A stretch of 53,239 nt of DNA from CAZFVY01 sp964522665 (GCA_964522665.1 CAZFVY010000044.1:1-53239); one strand, 5' to 3'. Positions 35,354 to 44,857 are shown, counted from the first letter of the stretch. Notes: generated by a model not told the origin, from the sequence alone. Numbers and translations are program-made.

Positions 35354-37213
35354 CTACTTTGGTTGTGTGACGGTGTTGAGCGCGTCGATCTGCGCGTGGT
35401 CAACGGTCTGCGTCACCCCGGAACTCCACACGATTTCGATCCCATCGGCGTGATCCGCCTTGCCCAAGCCGAACGTCACCGGCAACTCCGACTGTGAGAG
35501 ATAGCTGCGCGTCGGCATGACCTGGCGCGACATCGTTTCTCCTCCCACGCGCACTTTGACCCACGCGCCGATCGCGTCGCGATTGATCTTCGTGCCAATC
35601 AGTTTGAACCGGAGCCAATGATGCCCCAAGCGCTGATCATTCCGCAGTAAGAGCGGCGGGCCGCCGACCTGCGTCAGGACGACGTCGAGGTCGCCGTCGT
35701 TGTCGATGTCCGCGAACGCCGAGCCGCGGCCGACGATCGGCTTGAGGAGGTCCGGGCCGCACTTCTCGGCGGGAACGGGCGTGAAGCAGCCGGCGTTCTG
35801 CGAGCCGGTGTTCCAAAACAGTTGGGCCGGTTGCGCGTAATGTTGGCTTTGCTGCACTTTATTGATCTCTTCCTCGACGTGTCCGTTGGCGGTCAACAGG
35901 TCGAGCCGGCCATCCAGGTCATAGTCGAAAAAGAACAGGCCGAATTTCAGAAACAGCCGGCTGGCCGGTCCAATGCCCTCTGCGATCGCGCCGTCCGTGA
36001 AAATCATCGGGTCGCGCTGGGAGACGTAGAGCGCCGTCATTTCATTGGCGAAGTTGCCAATGCCGACGCCGAGGGTGTCGTCATTGCGAAAGCGGGCCGC
36101 GTCGATGCCCATCGCGCCGCGGGTGTTGCCGTATGCGTCGAACGCGATGCCGGTCACCGCTCCGACCTCCTTAAAGGTTCCATTCTTCTGGTTCAGGAAG
36201 ACGAAATTGGGCACGGTGTCGTTCGCCACGATCAGGTCGATCCAGCCGTCGCCGTTTAGGTCGATCGGCGCGACACCGAGCGACTTGGCGGCGGGGCGGC
36301 CGGTCGAGGGATTGGTGACTTGCACGCCGCTTGCCGCCGAGACGTCGGTGAAATGGCCGTTCCCGTCGTTATGAAATAGTTTGGGGGAGGCGCCTTCGAA
36401 ATTCATCGGCGGTCCGTAGGCGCGGCCTAGTCCGGTCAGCTTGTAACCGACCTCGAAGTCGATCGCCTTGGACCAGCGCACGTAGTTGCAGACGAAGAGA
36501 TCGAGTTTCCCGTCGTTGTCGTAATCCACCCAGGCGCAACTGCTGCTCCAGTCCTGACCGGAACCGCCGACGCCGGCGGCCGCCGTGACCTCTTTGAACT
36601 TACCGGCGCCTTCGTTGTGAAACAAATGGTTGCCGCCGACGGCCGAAATAAAGACGTCTGGGAGACCGTCATTGTCATAATCGCCGACCGCCACCCCCAT
36701 TCCGTAGAAGCTGATGTCAAGCCCGGAGCCGGCGGTCACATCGGTGAATCGGCCGCCGCCGTCATTGTGGTAAAGGGCCATAGTGGGCGGCGTTTTTCCA
36801 GCCGGTTGATGGTCGGGCCAGTAGGTTGAGTTAATGAAGAGAAGGTCCTGCTTGCCGTCGTTGTCATAATCGAGGAACGCGACGCCCCCGCCCATCGACT
36901 CGGGCAGCAATTTGTCGCCGTAGGCGCCGTTCTGATGCGTGAAATGAATCCCCGCGGACGCGGTGATGTCGGTGAATTTTGCCACGGGCGTTTCCGCGGT
37001 CGGTTGGGCCTGTTCCGTCGGCGGCGTGAGCGTGGTAACCTTCGGCTGTTCCGGCGGCGGCTTGCGGTGCAGGAGGAAGAAGCCGAGGGCGACGCCGATT
37101 GCGGCAATCACAATGGCCGCCGCCGAGACGCGAACCGCGCGGCCGATCACCGCGTCGTCCGAACTGGCTAGTTCCTCATCCTTTTCTGGTTGGTTGTCTG
37201 GGCGGTTGCTCAT
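35354..37213 (-). CDS. Exported FG-GAP/ASPIC-UnbV (CRTAC1-like) protein
   Basis: A 619-residue protein with one N-terminal helix (about residues 29-49) then an extracytoplasmic region. Six Asp-rich FG-GAP/VCBS calcium loops (DYDNDGKQD, DYDNDGLPD, DYDNDGKLD, DLNGDGWID, DYDLDGRLD, DIDNDGDLD) predict a beta-propeller, and the last 100 residues form an ASPIC/UnbV domain (GAWVKVRVGGETMSRQ... EIVWSSG). No catalytic residues are known for this family, which resembles animal CRTAC1. It is the third of three adjacent minus-strand genes (monooxygenase fusion, octahaem cytochrome, this protein) that are probably a functional set. Confidence 0.9.
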   Translation of the reverse strand: MSNRPDNQPEKDEELASSDDAVIGRAVRVSAAAIVIAAIGVALGFFLLHRKPPPEQPKVTTLTPPTEQAQPTAETPVAKFTDITASAGIHFTHQNGAYGDKLLPESMGGGVAFLDYDNDGKQDLLFINSTYWPDHQPAGKTPPTMALYHNDGGGRFTDVTAGSGLDISFYGMGVAVGDYDNDGLPDVFISAVGGNHLFHNEGAGKFKEVTAAAGVGGSGQDWSSSCAWVDYDNDGKLDLFVCNYVRWSKAIDFEVGYKLTGLGRAYGPPMNFEGASPKLFHNDGNGHFTDVSAASGVQVTNPSTGRPAAKSLGVAPIDLNGDGWIDLIVANDTVPNFVFLNQKNGTFKEVGAVTGIAFDAYGNTRGAMGIDAARFRNDDTLGVGIGNFANEMTALYVSQRDPMIFTDGAIAEGIGPASRLFLKFGLFFFDYDLDGRLDLLTANGHVEEEINKVQQSQHYAQPAQLFWNTGSQNAGCFTPVPAEKCGPDLLKPIVGRGSAFADIDNDGDLDVVLTQVGGPPLLLRNDQRLGHHWLRFKLIGTKINRDAIGAWVKVRVGGETMSRQVMPTRSYLSQSELPVTFGLGKADHADGIEIVWSSGVTQTVDHAQIDALNTVTQPK

Positions 37214-37279
37214 GCTAATTCAGGGGAAATGATTTGGAGGCCGAAGACGTTGGGCGTTTTTGAGGAGATGTGACCTTGA

Positions 37280-39373
37280 CTAAGGTTGACCGGCCTTGGC
37301 GCCGGCTGGCGCCGCCAGCACGGCGGCGCGGAGTCGAGCCAGCGGGGCTTTGCGTTCTTCTTTAAACTGATAAAAGCGGTAGCCAAAATCCTTCGGTTGC
37401 AGACCGAGGTTCTGCTCCAAACCTTTTTGCGTGAACTGCCGGTTAAGTAGGTAGGGATCGTCGAGCATGTCGATCAGGCCGGCCAGCGCCCATTTGGCCT
37501 GCCCGCTGGTCAGCGCTTCGGCGGCGACCAGCCGAGTTGATTCGTGGCGACTTTTGAGCCAGCCGAGGGCGGCCGGGGCTTGGCGGTCCGGGTAATTGGC
37601 CGCCAGTTTGGCGAAGTCGTAGGTCTTGCCGTACCATTCGCGGAGGCGATCGAGCGTCCAGTCAATCGGTTTGTCGAGATGGCAAAGATTGCAGGCGTTG
37701 GGCTGGTTGGCCTCGATCATGCGCGGCTCGGTCGGATTGAAAATGGTGTGGGTCCGCACGACGTCTTCGATGCCTTCGTTGATTTTTGGCATGTGGCAGT
37801 TCATGCAGCGGCTGCCGGGTGTCCCGTCGGGATGATGGGTATGCGCCAGCCGGGCGGGCGCCGGGGTGAATTGGCCGTGGCATTTGAGACATTTCGCGTC
37901 GTCCTCCGCGGGGGAGCCGGACCATTTCGGTCCCGTGGCCTTGTGCGGATTGTGGCAGGTCACGCAGGTCAACTGATCCATGCCGTGGCTGCGGGCGCGT
38001 TCGGCGTCGAAGCATTTGCCTAGTTCAGCGTCGCTGTATTCCGTCGAATTCCAGGTGGCCATGCCGGCGGCGAATTGCGGCCGCCCGCCCGAGTGGCAGC
38101 GCGCGCAAATCCAGTTCTCGTTGGCGCGGTTGCGACCCCAGACGGTCTTGGCGTCCGAACCTTCGACGTAAACCAGCGGCCCGGCCGGATAAAACAGCGG
38201 CGGCTGGGAGGTCTCCGTCTCGGTGCTCTGCGCGACGTGCTGCTTGGAGCCGTTGTGGCACGCCTCACAGGTGATCCCCAAGCTTACGGCATAATTCGGC
38301 GGCAGCGCTTCCATCGACTCCAACAATCGCGCGAACTGCTTTTGCGACGGGTGGTTGAACGAGTCCATCGCCTGCGCGATTTCCGGATGCGCCTGCTCAA
38401 GATACGCGGACGCCTGGAACGAAATCGGATGGGGCGCGTAATACTCGATGCGGCGAGTCGAACTGTCACCACCCATCATCCAATCGCCAAACGGGCGAGT
38501 AGTATGGCAGATCGCGCAAGTCAGGTCGTACGGCAACGTGCTGGGGTTGGCGTAGGGGTCTTCCCGTTGCTCGTCGGGCAACTCGTCGCTCACGTGAACC
38601 GTGGGAACCCATTCGTGGCCGCCGATCCAATAACCGAATGGCAGGACATGCTCGACCTTGCGCAGGAGGTTGTCGCTCGCCTCGGGTCCGGCCGCCAGTG
38701 TGCCGATGTAGTACTGATAAAACCGCGACCCGATCGTGCGGGAGATGTTAAAGGTCCGCTCGACGCCGCCCCGGGCGAGTCGCATGCGGTAGCCGCCGTC
38801 CGCTTGAAAAAACGTGGCCTGCCCGCCTCGGTAGTCGATCGACGCGTGGCCGGAGAAATCGCCCTTGACGGTTTCCGGGGTGGCGTTGGCGTTCATCCAG
38901 CGATGCGGATGCTCGGACCAGCCTTTGTAATTGGCGGCGTGGCATTTCTTGCAGGTGTCCGGGCCGGCGTAGTCGGTGGCGCGGACGTTGCTGATTGGGG
39001 CCGGGGGGAGAGCCGCCGCTTTGACCGCGTCCGGGACTCCATTCCACCAAAAACGGAGATGGGGCGACATATTGGCCGGTAGCAGGCTATAGGCGCGCGG
39101 CCCGCCTTCGGGTAGCGGTCCCACCGCGCTGGGGCTGGCTTCGGGCCGAACGAAGGAGGCCGGCATCGGCATCGCGGAACGGGGAGACGAGGTCTCGGCG
39201 AGCGGTGGCGCCGGCGCCGCCGGTTCGGCGTGTTTGGAGATGAATTTCCAAATTCCTACCGACCCCAACGCCGTCACGGCCAGCGCCAGGGCAATCATTC
39301 CCGGACCAACCGTCGGCGGGCGAGGCTGAGGTCCGGCGGGGGGCTGCTTCCCAACGTGCCGCTTTTTCTTCAT
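37280..39373 (-). CDS. Exported octahaem cytochrome c
   Basis: A 697-residue protein with an N-terminal anchor (about residues 25-44) and eight CXXCH haem sites, starting at residues 141 (CKKCH), 286 (CAICH), 369 (CEACH), 423 (CARCH), 470 (CVTCH), 495 (CLKCH), 523 (CMNCH) and 561 (CNLCH). The four C-terminal motifs, with NPH, HMPK and NACNLCHLDK nearby, match multihaem cytochromes found beside ASPIC and TPR proteins in Verrucomicrobiota and Planctomycetes. It does not carry the active-site pattern of nitrite reductase NrfA (CXXCK) or, as far as I can see, of hydroxylamine oxidoreductase. A role as an electron-transfer protein or an uncharacterised oxidoreductase is likely. Confidence 0.88.
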   Translation of the reverse strand: MKKKRHVGKQPPAGPQPRPPTVGPGMIALALAVTALGSVGIWKFISKHAEPAAPAPPLAETSSPRSAMPMPASFVRPEASPSAVGPLPEGGPRAYSLLPANMSPHLRFWWNGVPDAVKAAALPPAPISNVRATDYAGPDTCKKCHAANYKGWSEHPHRWMNANATPETVKGDFSGHASIDYRGGQATFFQADGGYRMRLARGGVERTFNISRTIGSRFYQYYIGTLAAGPEASDNLLRKVEHVLPFGYWIGGHEWVPTVHVSDELPDEQREDPYANPSTLPYDLTCAICHTTRPFGDWMMGGDSSTRRIEYYAPHPISFQASAYLEQAHPEIAQAMDSFNHPSQKQFARLLESMEALPPNYAVSLGITCEACHNGSKQHVAQSTETETSQPPLFYPAGPLVYVEGSDAKTVWGRNRANENWICARCHSGGRPQFAAGMATWNSTEYSDAELGKCFDAERARSHGMDQLTCVTCHNPHKATGPKWSGSPAEDDAKCLKCHGQFTPAPARLAHTHHPDGTPGSRCMNCHMPKINEGIEDVVRTHTIFNPTEPRMIEANQPNACNLCHLDKPIDWTLDRLREWYGKTYDFAKLAANYPDRQAPAALGWLKSRHESTRLVAAEALTSGQAKWALAGLIDMLDDPYLLNRQFTQKGLEQNLGLQPKDFGYRFYQFKEERKAPLARLRAAVLAAPAGAKAGQP

Positions 39374-39493
39374 GCCGCCGCCATCTTAAACCGCCGGGAT
39401 GGCTCTGCCCGCGGCGCCGCTTCGAGACTCGAAATGGCAAACAATCACGGCGTAAGCCCGCTTCGAGGTTGACTGGTTCATGCCGGATTATTG

Positions 39494-39567
39494 TCACCGC
39501 CGGGAACGCAATTCCAGCGGAATTCCTTGGCGGTGAAACGATCGGCGAAGACAATTCCTGGCCGATC
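39494..39567. promoter_or_regulatory. Two strong hairpins between the monooxygenase and octahaem genes
   Basis: Hairpin 1: outer stem TCACCGCC/GGCGGTGA (39494-39501 and 39529-39536), internal loop, inner stem AATTCC-agc-GGAATT (39510-39524). Hairpin 2: GATCGGC (39540-39546) with GCCGATC (39561-39567). They lie in the 276-bp gap downstream of the monooxygenase gene and upstream of the octahaem start, so they may end one transcript or protect or regulate the next. There is no T-run. Confidence 0.4.
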
Positions 39568-39649
39568 CGGCGCCTGGAACATCGGAGGATCAGCCGCAAT
39601 TGCGCAGGCCGGGGAGGGGAACCGTTCGGCCCCGATTCCTCAAGCACGG

Positions 39650-41443
39650 CTATTGTTTGGGGGAGGAGGTTTTGGCTTTGGCCAACTGCTCGAGCGTCTC
39701 TTTGGCGAGAGTATCTTCGGGATCAAGGCGGAGGGCGTCGCGCAGGTGACTTTCCGCCTCGGGAATCCTGCCCAAGTCGATCATGATAAGGCCGAGGTTG
39801 CCGTGCGATTTCGCGTCGTTGGGATCGAGGCGAAGCGCGGCCTCAAACTCGGATTCGGCGTCCGAGAGCCGTTGCAGGTAGCGCAAGAAAGTCCCGTAAT
39901 GGTAATGCGCCTGGGCATAATTAGGGTCGGCCCGGATGGCGGCCTGGAATTGCCGCTCCGCTTCCCGGGGCCGGTTCATGCTGAAAAACAGAATGACGCC
40001 CAGTTCCACGTGGGCGTTGGCATCATCGGGGTTCTTGCGCAGTTTGAATTCGTCAGAGTTGATAATCAGGCGAGTGACTTTCCTCTGATAATCGGCGGCC
40101 AACGTAGGAATATCCCCCGGCCGCCGCGGCAGCAGTTGGAGCCAGAGTTCCGCCATCTCGTCTTTTGACTGCGAGCCATACTCGACGGCCTTGGGCGGGC
40201 GGTTGGGATTTTGTAAATTATTGGTCGAATTGTCGTAGGTAAAGCGCATGGCGAGCACGGTCCCTTTGGGCAGGAAAACCGGCTCCGCATACCGGTAGTC
40301 ACCTTGCCAATTGAAGTCCCAATGCTTGATGAACAGGAGCCACTTTTTCGTGCCGTCGGGCAGGGTGGCCCAACCTCGCATCTCTTGGGCCAGATAGTGG
40401 GCGTGCGGCAGAACCGCGAGGGCGTCGGAATCGATTGGCAGCGTGTACGAATCCTCGACGACGTAATTGGTTTCGTCGGCCGGGATGTCAATCGCGAATG
40501 AAGTCAACTCCAGCTTGAAGCATTTGTTGGTGGGCATCGCGTCCGTGAAGTAGAGGCCAATCTTTGGTTGCAGCGTTTCCGGTTTGCCATCCGGGTTCAG
40601 GTGCATCTGAAAAATCAGGTCGTTTCCGGGGTCGAGACGCCACGCCAAGCCCTCGGGCTCGAGCGCCGGCAGGCGGCCCGGTTGCCACCCGAGCAGATGG
40701 CCGTCGGGCATCTCCGCCGGCACGTCCATGCCGGGAAATCCGGGCGTTGACTCTTTCGCTTCCAACCGGCGCGACGCCTGGGTGCGGTCAACCTTGATAA
40801 AGGCGTGATGCACGATCTTGGGGTTGCCGGGTTGGAATTCGATTCCTTTGACGTAGTGCGCGTTGGTCAGGCTCGCCGGAATGACGAAATTCCGATAAAT
40901 ATCCCGCCCTTCGGCCGGGGTCGTGAACGCGCGAGGCATGGCGAGCACCAGGTCGGGCGGACCCAGCAGCCAATCGCTGTTCCACTTCGGCGGAGCCGGC
41001 AGGTCGGACGGATCGCCTTCGGGTGAACCCTCCTCGCTCCAGCGTTCGATGAGGGCGATCTGCTTCGCGTCGAGGCGGCGTTCACCCACGAATTCACCGA
41101 AGCCCGGCTCCGGCAACCACGGTGGCATGTAACGCCGTTGAGTTACCTCGCCAATCTCTTTGGCGTGCTTCTTCACCTCCGAGTAGTTGGTCAGGCTAAA
41201 AGGCGCCGATTGTCCCGGACGATGGCAAATCACGCAGTTATTGAAAAGAATGGGGGCAATGTCGTGGCTGAAGGTAACCGCTGGGTGGGCGGCGGGCGAG
41301 GCGGGAATCGGTACAGGCTCCGCCTTCGCTGGCGATCCAATCAGGAATGGGAATAGGATCGCTACAACGAAAAGCCGAACTAGCCACTTGCCGCAACGTG
41401 GGACAACGTATCCGCGGCAACGGGGCAACTGATTCTGGCCCAT
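39650..41443 (-). CDS. Cytochrome c / type II copper monooxygenase-like / TPR fusion
   Basis: A 597-residue exported protein. Signal peptide about residues 19-41 (ends AKA). Next is a cytochrome c-like domain with CVICH (70-74) and MPPW, then a copper type II ascorbate-dependent monooxygenase-like fold, then TPRs (about 470-590). Copper ligands of the peptidylglycine/dopamine monooxygenase type appear kept: His212-His213 (KIVHHAF), His281 (FQMHLN), His347 and His349 (LPHAHYL) and Met430 (KDEMAE). The reaction is unknown. The haem domain could deliver electrons in place of ascorbate (inference). The ATG at 41443 has no clear ribosome-binding site. It opens the probable three-gene redox cluster. 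Confidence 0.87.
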   Translation of the reverse strand: MGQNQLPRCRGYVVPRCGKWLVRLFVVAILFPFLIGSPAKAEPVPIPASPAAHPAVTFSHDIAPILFNNCVICHRPGQSAPFSLTNYSEVKKHAKEIGEVTQRRYMPPWLPEPGFGEFVGERRLDAKQIALIERWSEEGSPEGDPSDLPAPPKWNSDWLLGPPDLVLAMPRAFTTPAEGRDIYRNFVIPASLTNAHYVKGIEFQPGNPKIVHHAFIKVDRTQASRRLEAKESTPGFPGMDVPAEMPDGHLLGWQPGRLPALEPEGLAWRLDPGNDLIFQMHLNPDGKPETLQPKIGLYFTDAMPTNKCFKLELTSFAIDIPADETNYVVEDSYTLPIDSDALAVLPHAHYLAQEMRGWATLPDGTKKWLLFIKHWDFNWQGDYRYAEPVFLPKGTVLAMRFTYDNSTNNLQNPNRPPKAVEYGSQSKDEMAELWLQLLPRRPGDIPTLAADYQRKVTRLIINSDEFKLRKNPDDANAHVELGVILFFSMNRPREAERQFQAAIRADPNYAQAHYHYGTFLRYLQRLSDAESEFEAALRLDPNDAKSHGNLGLIMIDLGRIPEAESHLRDALRLDPEDTLAKETLEQLAKAKTSSPKQ

Positions 41444-41501
41444 TTATCGGAAATTTCAGCAAGTTTCATGCCCCCCGTTGCTGGCGATTTGCAAGCAGTT
41501 T

Positions 41502-41517
41502 GGCGGGGCGCCCCGCC
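41502..41517. terminator. Perfect 16-bp GC palindrome between two minus-strand genes
   Basis: GGCGGGGCGCCCCGCC forms a GC-rich stem between the mqnC end (41616) and the monooxygenase start (41443). No T-run follows on the minus strand, so termination would not be of the simple intrinsic type; it may also be an operator. Confidence 0.3.
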
Positions 41518-41615
41518 GGCTTGGCGTTGGGCCGCCGGATGGATTGACGGATGAGTTGAGGGACTAAGTTATTGAGAACGGCAGCGTTATAGCAGCCAGG
41601 ACGCCCGACGAGTCC

Positions 41616-42707
41616 TTAGCCGACCAGCCGGTACCAATTGTCCCGCTGGCGGGGTTCGTAACCAAGGTCGCTGATCAGGCGGCGCATATCACCCACCCCC
41701 AGGCGAAAGGTCGTCCCCGCCTGTGAAACCACGTTCTCCTCGATCATGATGCTGCCCAAATCGTTCGCGCCAAACTTGAGTGCGATCTGCCCAATGTCCG
41801 GGCCTTGGGTCACCCATGAGCTTTGGATGTTGGGTATATTGTCCAAATAGATGCGGCTTAACGCTTGGGTCCGCAGGTATTCGTGGGCGAGGACGGTCGG
41901 GGCGCGCAGTCGGGTGTTTTCGGCTTGAAAGGTCCAGGCGATGAAAGCGGTGAAACCGCCGGTGGCGTCCTGCTGCGCGCGGATTCGGTCCAAGTGCTCG
42001 ATCCGCTCGGCCAGTGTTTCGACGTGGCCGAACATCATGGTGGCCGACGACCGGAGGCCCTGACGGTGCGCGACGTCCATCACGCTGAGCCAGTCATCGG
42101 TCATCGCCTTGAGCGGCGAAATCCGCTTGCGCACGCGATCAACGAGGATTTCACCACCGCCGCCCGGGATCGATCCGAGGCCGGCTTGGACGAATTGGCG
42201 AATGATTTCATCCAGGGGCAATTGGAAAACCTCGCGGAAATGGATGAACTCGCTGGGGCTGAAGCCGTGGATGTTGATGCTCGGGAACTTCGTCTTGATG
42301 TGGCTGAGCAGGTCGAGATACCACTGCATCGTCAACTTGGGGTGGTGTCCCCCTTGCATGAGTATTTGCGTGCCGCCGAGGGCGAGCGTTTCCTCGATCT
42401 TGCGGTCCATCTCATCGAGCGTGATGACATAGGCGTCGTCGTCACCCTCGACCCGGTAGAAAGCGCAGAACTTGCAGTAAACGTTGCAGACGTTCGTGTA
42501 GTTGACGTTGCGGTCCACGATGTAGGTCACGATGTGATTGCCTCGGCCGTCGAATTCGCGGGCTTTGAGCAAGCGCCGCCGGTGGTCGGCAAGCGCGCCT
42601 AATTCCTCCAGCGGCAGGGCGTAGAGACGCGCCGCGTCGGCGCGGTCGATGCGTTGACCGGCCCAGACCTTCTCGATCAGCGCGTCATATGATGGGTCGT
42701 ATATCAC
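41616..42707 (-). CDS. mqnC: Cyclic dehypoxanthinyl futalosine synthase MqnC
   Basis: A 363-residue radical SAM enzyme of futalosine-pathway menaquinone synthesis; it cyclises dehypoxanthinyl futalosine. The cluster motif is CNVYCKFC (CxxxCxxC), within NYTNVCNVYCKFCAFYR. QGGHHPKLTMQWY and the GLGSIPGGGGEIL motif support MqnC over MqnE. Start is GTG at 42707. It lies 92 bases after mqnA and is the last gene of the ubiX-ubiA-mqnE-mqnA-mqnC run. Confidence 0.94.
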   Translation of the reverse strand: MIYDPSYDALIEKVWAGQRIDRADAARLYALPLEELGALADHRRRLLKAREFDGRGNHIVTYIVDRNVNYTNVCNVYCKFCAFYRVEGDDDAYVITLDEMDRKIEETLALGGTQILMQGGHHPKLTMQWYLDLLSHIKTKFPSINIHGFSPSEFIHFREVFQLPLDEIIRQFVQAGLGSIPGGGGEILVDRVRKRISPLKAMTDDWLSVMDVAHRQGLRSSATMMFGHVETLAERIEHLDRIRAQQDATGGFTAFIAWTFQAENTRLRAPTVLAHEYLRTQALSRIYLDNIPNIQSSWVTQGPDIGQIALKFGANDLGSIMIEENVVSQAGTTFRLGVGDMRRLISDLGYEPRQRDNWYRLVG

Positions 42708-42799
42708 GGGTTTACTTTAGGCATTCGGGGCCGCGATGTAAACGGACGAAGCGATCAGCGGACGGACGGGCGACGGTCGGGGCTTGCGGGCTCCCTGGG

Positions 42800-43678
42800 T
42801 TACTCGACAAAGTGTGGTTCATAGACCGGTCCGGGGCCGTGCTTGCGGAGGAACTCGACAAATCGCGCGAGGCCCCGTTTTTCATCGGCCGCGAGATGAT
42901 AGTGGATGTGCCAGGTCAGATAGTCCTTCCGGAAGTTGTAGTCGTACTCCGTGCGGCTCCCGATAATATAATCCATGGTATCCAGCCCGAAATCGCGCGC
43001 CTGACGAAGTTGTTGGCGCAAGGCCCGGGTCTCGATCCCACGGCGCAAGGCCCAAACGGCGTACACGAATGGCAACCCGGTCAACTCGTACCACGCCGCG
43101 CCGAGATCCCAAATCATGTGCTGCCGCGGGCCGCGCAAAAAATTGAGGGCCGGATCACCAATTAGCAGCGCGCAATCGGGCAGTTGGTCGGCGTCGTAGC
43201 TGGCGAGTGGCGCGAAGCGCGGGCGCAGGCCCCGCTCGGCCAACAACACGCGCAATAGATTGACGCTGGTCAACGAGGCCGTGTCGCACGCCACCTCTTG
43301 CATTTCCGTTAGCGGAATTCGGTGGGCCAAAAAAACACTTTGGACTTCACCGAGGGAGGCCACCGCGATGCCATCAAGAATATCGTAGCGATCGTGATAC
43401 AAGACTTCGCTAACGCTTACCAACGCGGCGTCCAATTCATTGCGACGCAGCATTTCCGCCAGTTTGGACGGCGGCGCGAAAACAATTTGTTCGTCCAAGC
43501 CCCGGGTTAACGGCGCCGCGTTAAGGTACGGAACCGAGCCGACTCGAAACGGGTGCAACGCCGTCGTATCCTCCAACGTCGCCGCCGCTGGCGTCAAAGC
43601 CGGTCGGAGCGGGAACGTTGGCTCCGCGACCGGGCTGGTGGGCGAAGCCTCCGGCGATTCGGGGGAGGGCGGTTCCAT
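42800..43678 (-). CDS. mqnA: Chorismate dehydratase MqnA
   Basis: A 292-residue protein of the MqnA/MqnD family that turns chorismate into 3-enolpyruvylbenzoate, the first futalosine-pathway step. The family N-terminus is VGSVPYLNAAPL. The aromatic/substrate region is ALVSVSEVLY (a conserved Ser pair), and GDPALNFL follows. The first 42 or so residues are Pro/Ala/Ser-rich and not part of the fold; the true start may be the ATG at 43678 or a later non-ATG codon. It begins 9 bases after mqnE. Confidence 0.9.
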   Translation of the reverse strand: MEPPSPESPEASPTSPVAEPTFPLRPALTPAAATLEDTTALHPFRVGSVPYLNAAPLTRGLDEQIVFAPPSKLAEMLRRNELDAALVSVSEVLYHDRYDILDGIAVASLGEVQSVFLAHRIPLTEMQEVACDTASLTSVNLLRVLLAERGLRPRFAPLASYDADQLPDCALLIGDPALNFLRGPRQHMIWDLGAAWYELTGLPFVYAVWALRRGIETRALRQQLRQARDFGLDTMDYIIGSRTEYDYNFRKDYLTWHIHYHLAADEKRGLARFVEFLRKHGPGPVYEPHFVE

Positions 43679-43687
43679 CGCTGGCCG

Positions 43688-44857
43688 CTAAGTTTTTGCG
43701 GCGCTGGCGGCCTCGATTTGGCTGGCCGGGGCGGGGGCGTCCGAAACCGGCGTCTCGTCGGACGGCCAAACTTTGACCGGGTCGTAGAAGGTATCACGCT
43801 GGACGGCCGTTCGACCGGCTTCGCGGATCGCTTTTACAAGTTCAGCTTCCGCCTGAGCCTGCGGCGAATGGGCGCCGGCCATGTGGAAAATCTTTTCTTC
43901 CAGAATCGTGCCGTGCAGATCGTCGGCGCCATAACTGAGGGCGACCTGCGCGAGTTTCAACCCCAGGCCGACCCAGTAGGCGGTGATGTGCGGAAAATTA
44001 TCGAGATATATTCTGCTAACCGCGATCGTGCGCAGTGAATCGAACCCGGTTGGCGGCGTCTTGACTGGGATCTGGTTGTTTTCCGGCTGATAGGGCAGGG
44101 GAACGAAGCCGGTAAAGCCATTGGTTTCATCTTGCAGTTCACGGAGTTGACGCAAGTGGTCCACGCGGTCGGACAGCGTCTCCACGTGTCCATAGAGCAT
44201 CGTGCAAGTGCTCCGGCCTCCCAATTGATGCCAGACGCGGTGGACCTCGAGATATTCTTCGGCCGATTCTTTTCCTTTGGCGATGGCGGAGCGAACCTCT
44301 TTGCGAAATATCTCCGCGCCGCCGCCGGTTAGCGAGTCCAGTCCGGCCGCGCGAAGGTCCGCCAAAACCTCGCGTAAGGGACGTTTTGCCAGCCAGGCCA
44401 AGTGCAGCGCCTCGATCGCGGTGAAACACTTGAGCTGGAGCCGCGGGTCGAGCGCCCGCAGCGAGCGGAGCATGTCCACGTAGTACTGGTACGGCAAAGA
44501 AGGATGCAGCCCGCCGACGATGTGAAGCTCGGTGATGCCCAACGCCAGCGCTTCGCGCGCTTGTTGCACGATTTGATCCACGGAATACTCGAATCCGTCC
44601 CCGTTGCGTTTCTTACGCGCGAACGCGCAAAACTGGCAACTCAGGATGCAATAGTTCGAGTAATTGATGTAGCGGTTGAGGATGTAACTGGCCCGCTCGC
44701 CATTCTTGCGACGGCAAACAAAGTCCGCGATCGCGCCGAGGGCGTTCAGGTCTTTGCTGGCGTAGAGGCGCAGCGCGTCGGCTTCGGAAATCCGTTCGCC
44801 GGCCACTACCTTCTCGTAGAGGTCCCGCAATTCACTATCGCGAAGGGCAACATTCAT
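43688..44857 (-). CDS. mqnE: Aminofutalosine synthase MqnE
   Basis: A 389-residue radical SAM enzyme joining enolpyruvylbenzoate and SAM-derived adenosine to make aminofutalosine. The cluster motif is CILSCQFC in NYCILSCQFCAFARKK. HIVGGLHPSLPYQYY and LDSLTGGGAEIF are typical of MqnE. The start at 44857 overlaps the ubiA stop as ATGA; the longer frame from 45082 lies within ubiA. The C-terminal tail (about 360-389) is Ala/Pro-rich. Confidence 0.94.
   Translation of the reverse strand: MNVALRDSELRDLYEKVVAGERISEADALRLYASKDLNALGAIADFVCRRKNGERASYILNRYINYSNYCILSCQFCAFARKKRNGDGFEYSVDQIVQQAREALALGITELHIVGGLHPSLPYQYYVDMLRSLRALDPRLQLKCFTAIEALHLAWLAKRPLREVLADLRAAGLDSLTGGGAEIFRKEVRSAIAKGKESAEEYLEVHRVWHQLGGRSTCTMLYGHVETLSDRVDHLRQLRELQDETNGFTGFVPLPYQPENNQIPVKTPPTGFDSLRTIAVSRIYLDNFPHITAYWVGLGLKLAQVALSYGADDLHGTILEEKIFHMAGAHSPQAQAEAELVKAIREAGRTAVQRDTFYDPVKVWPSDETPVSDAPAPASQIEAASAAKT

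Noticed and set aside
37280..39373. Nitrite reductase (NrfA) or hydroxylamine oxidoreductase
   Set aside because: No CXXCK motif and no recognisable active-site pattern; eight plain CXXCH sites fit a general multihaem cytochrome better.
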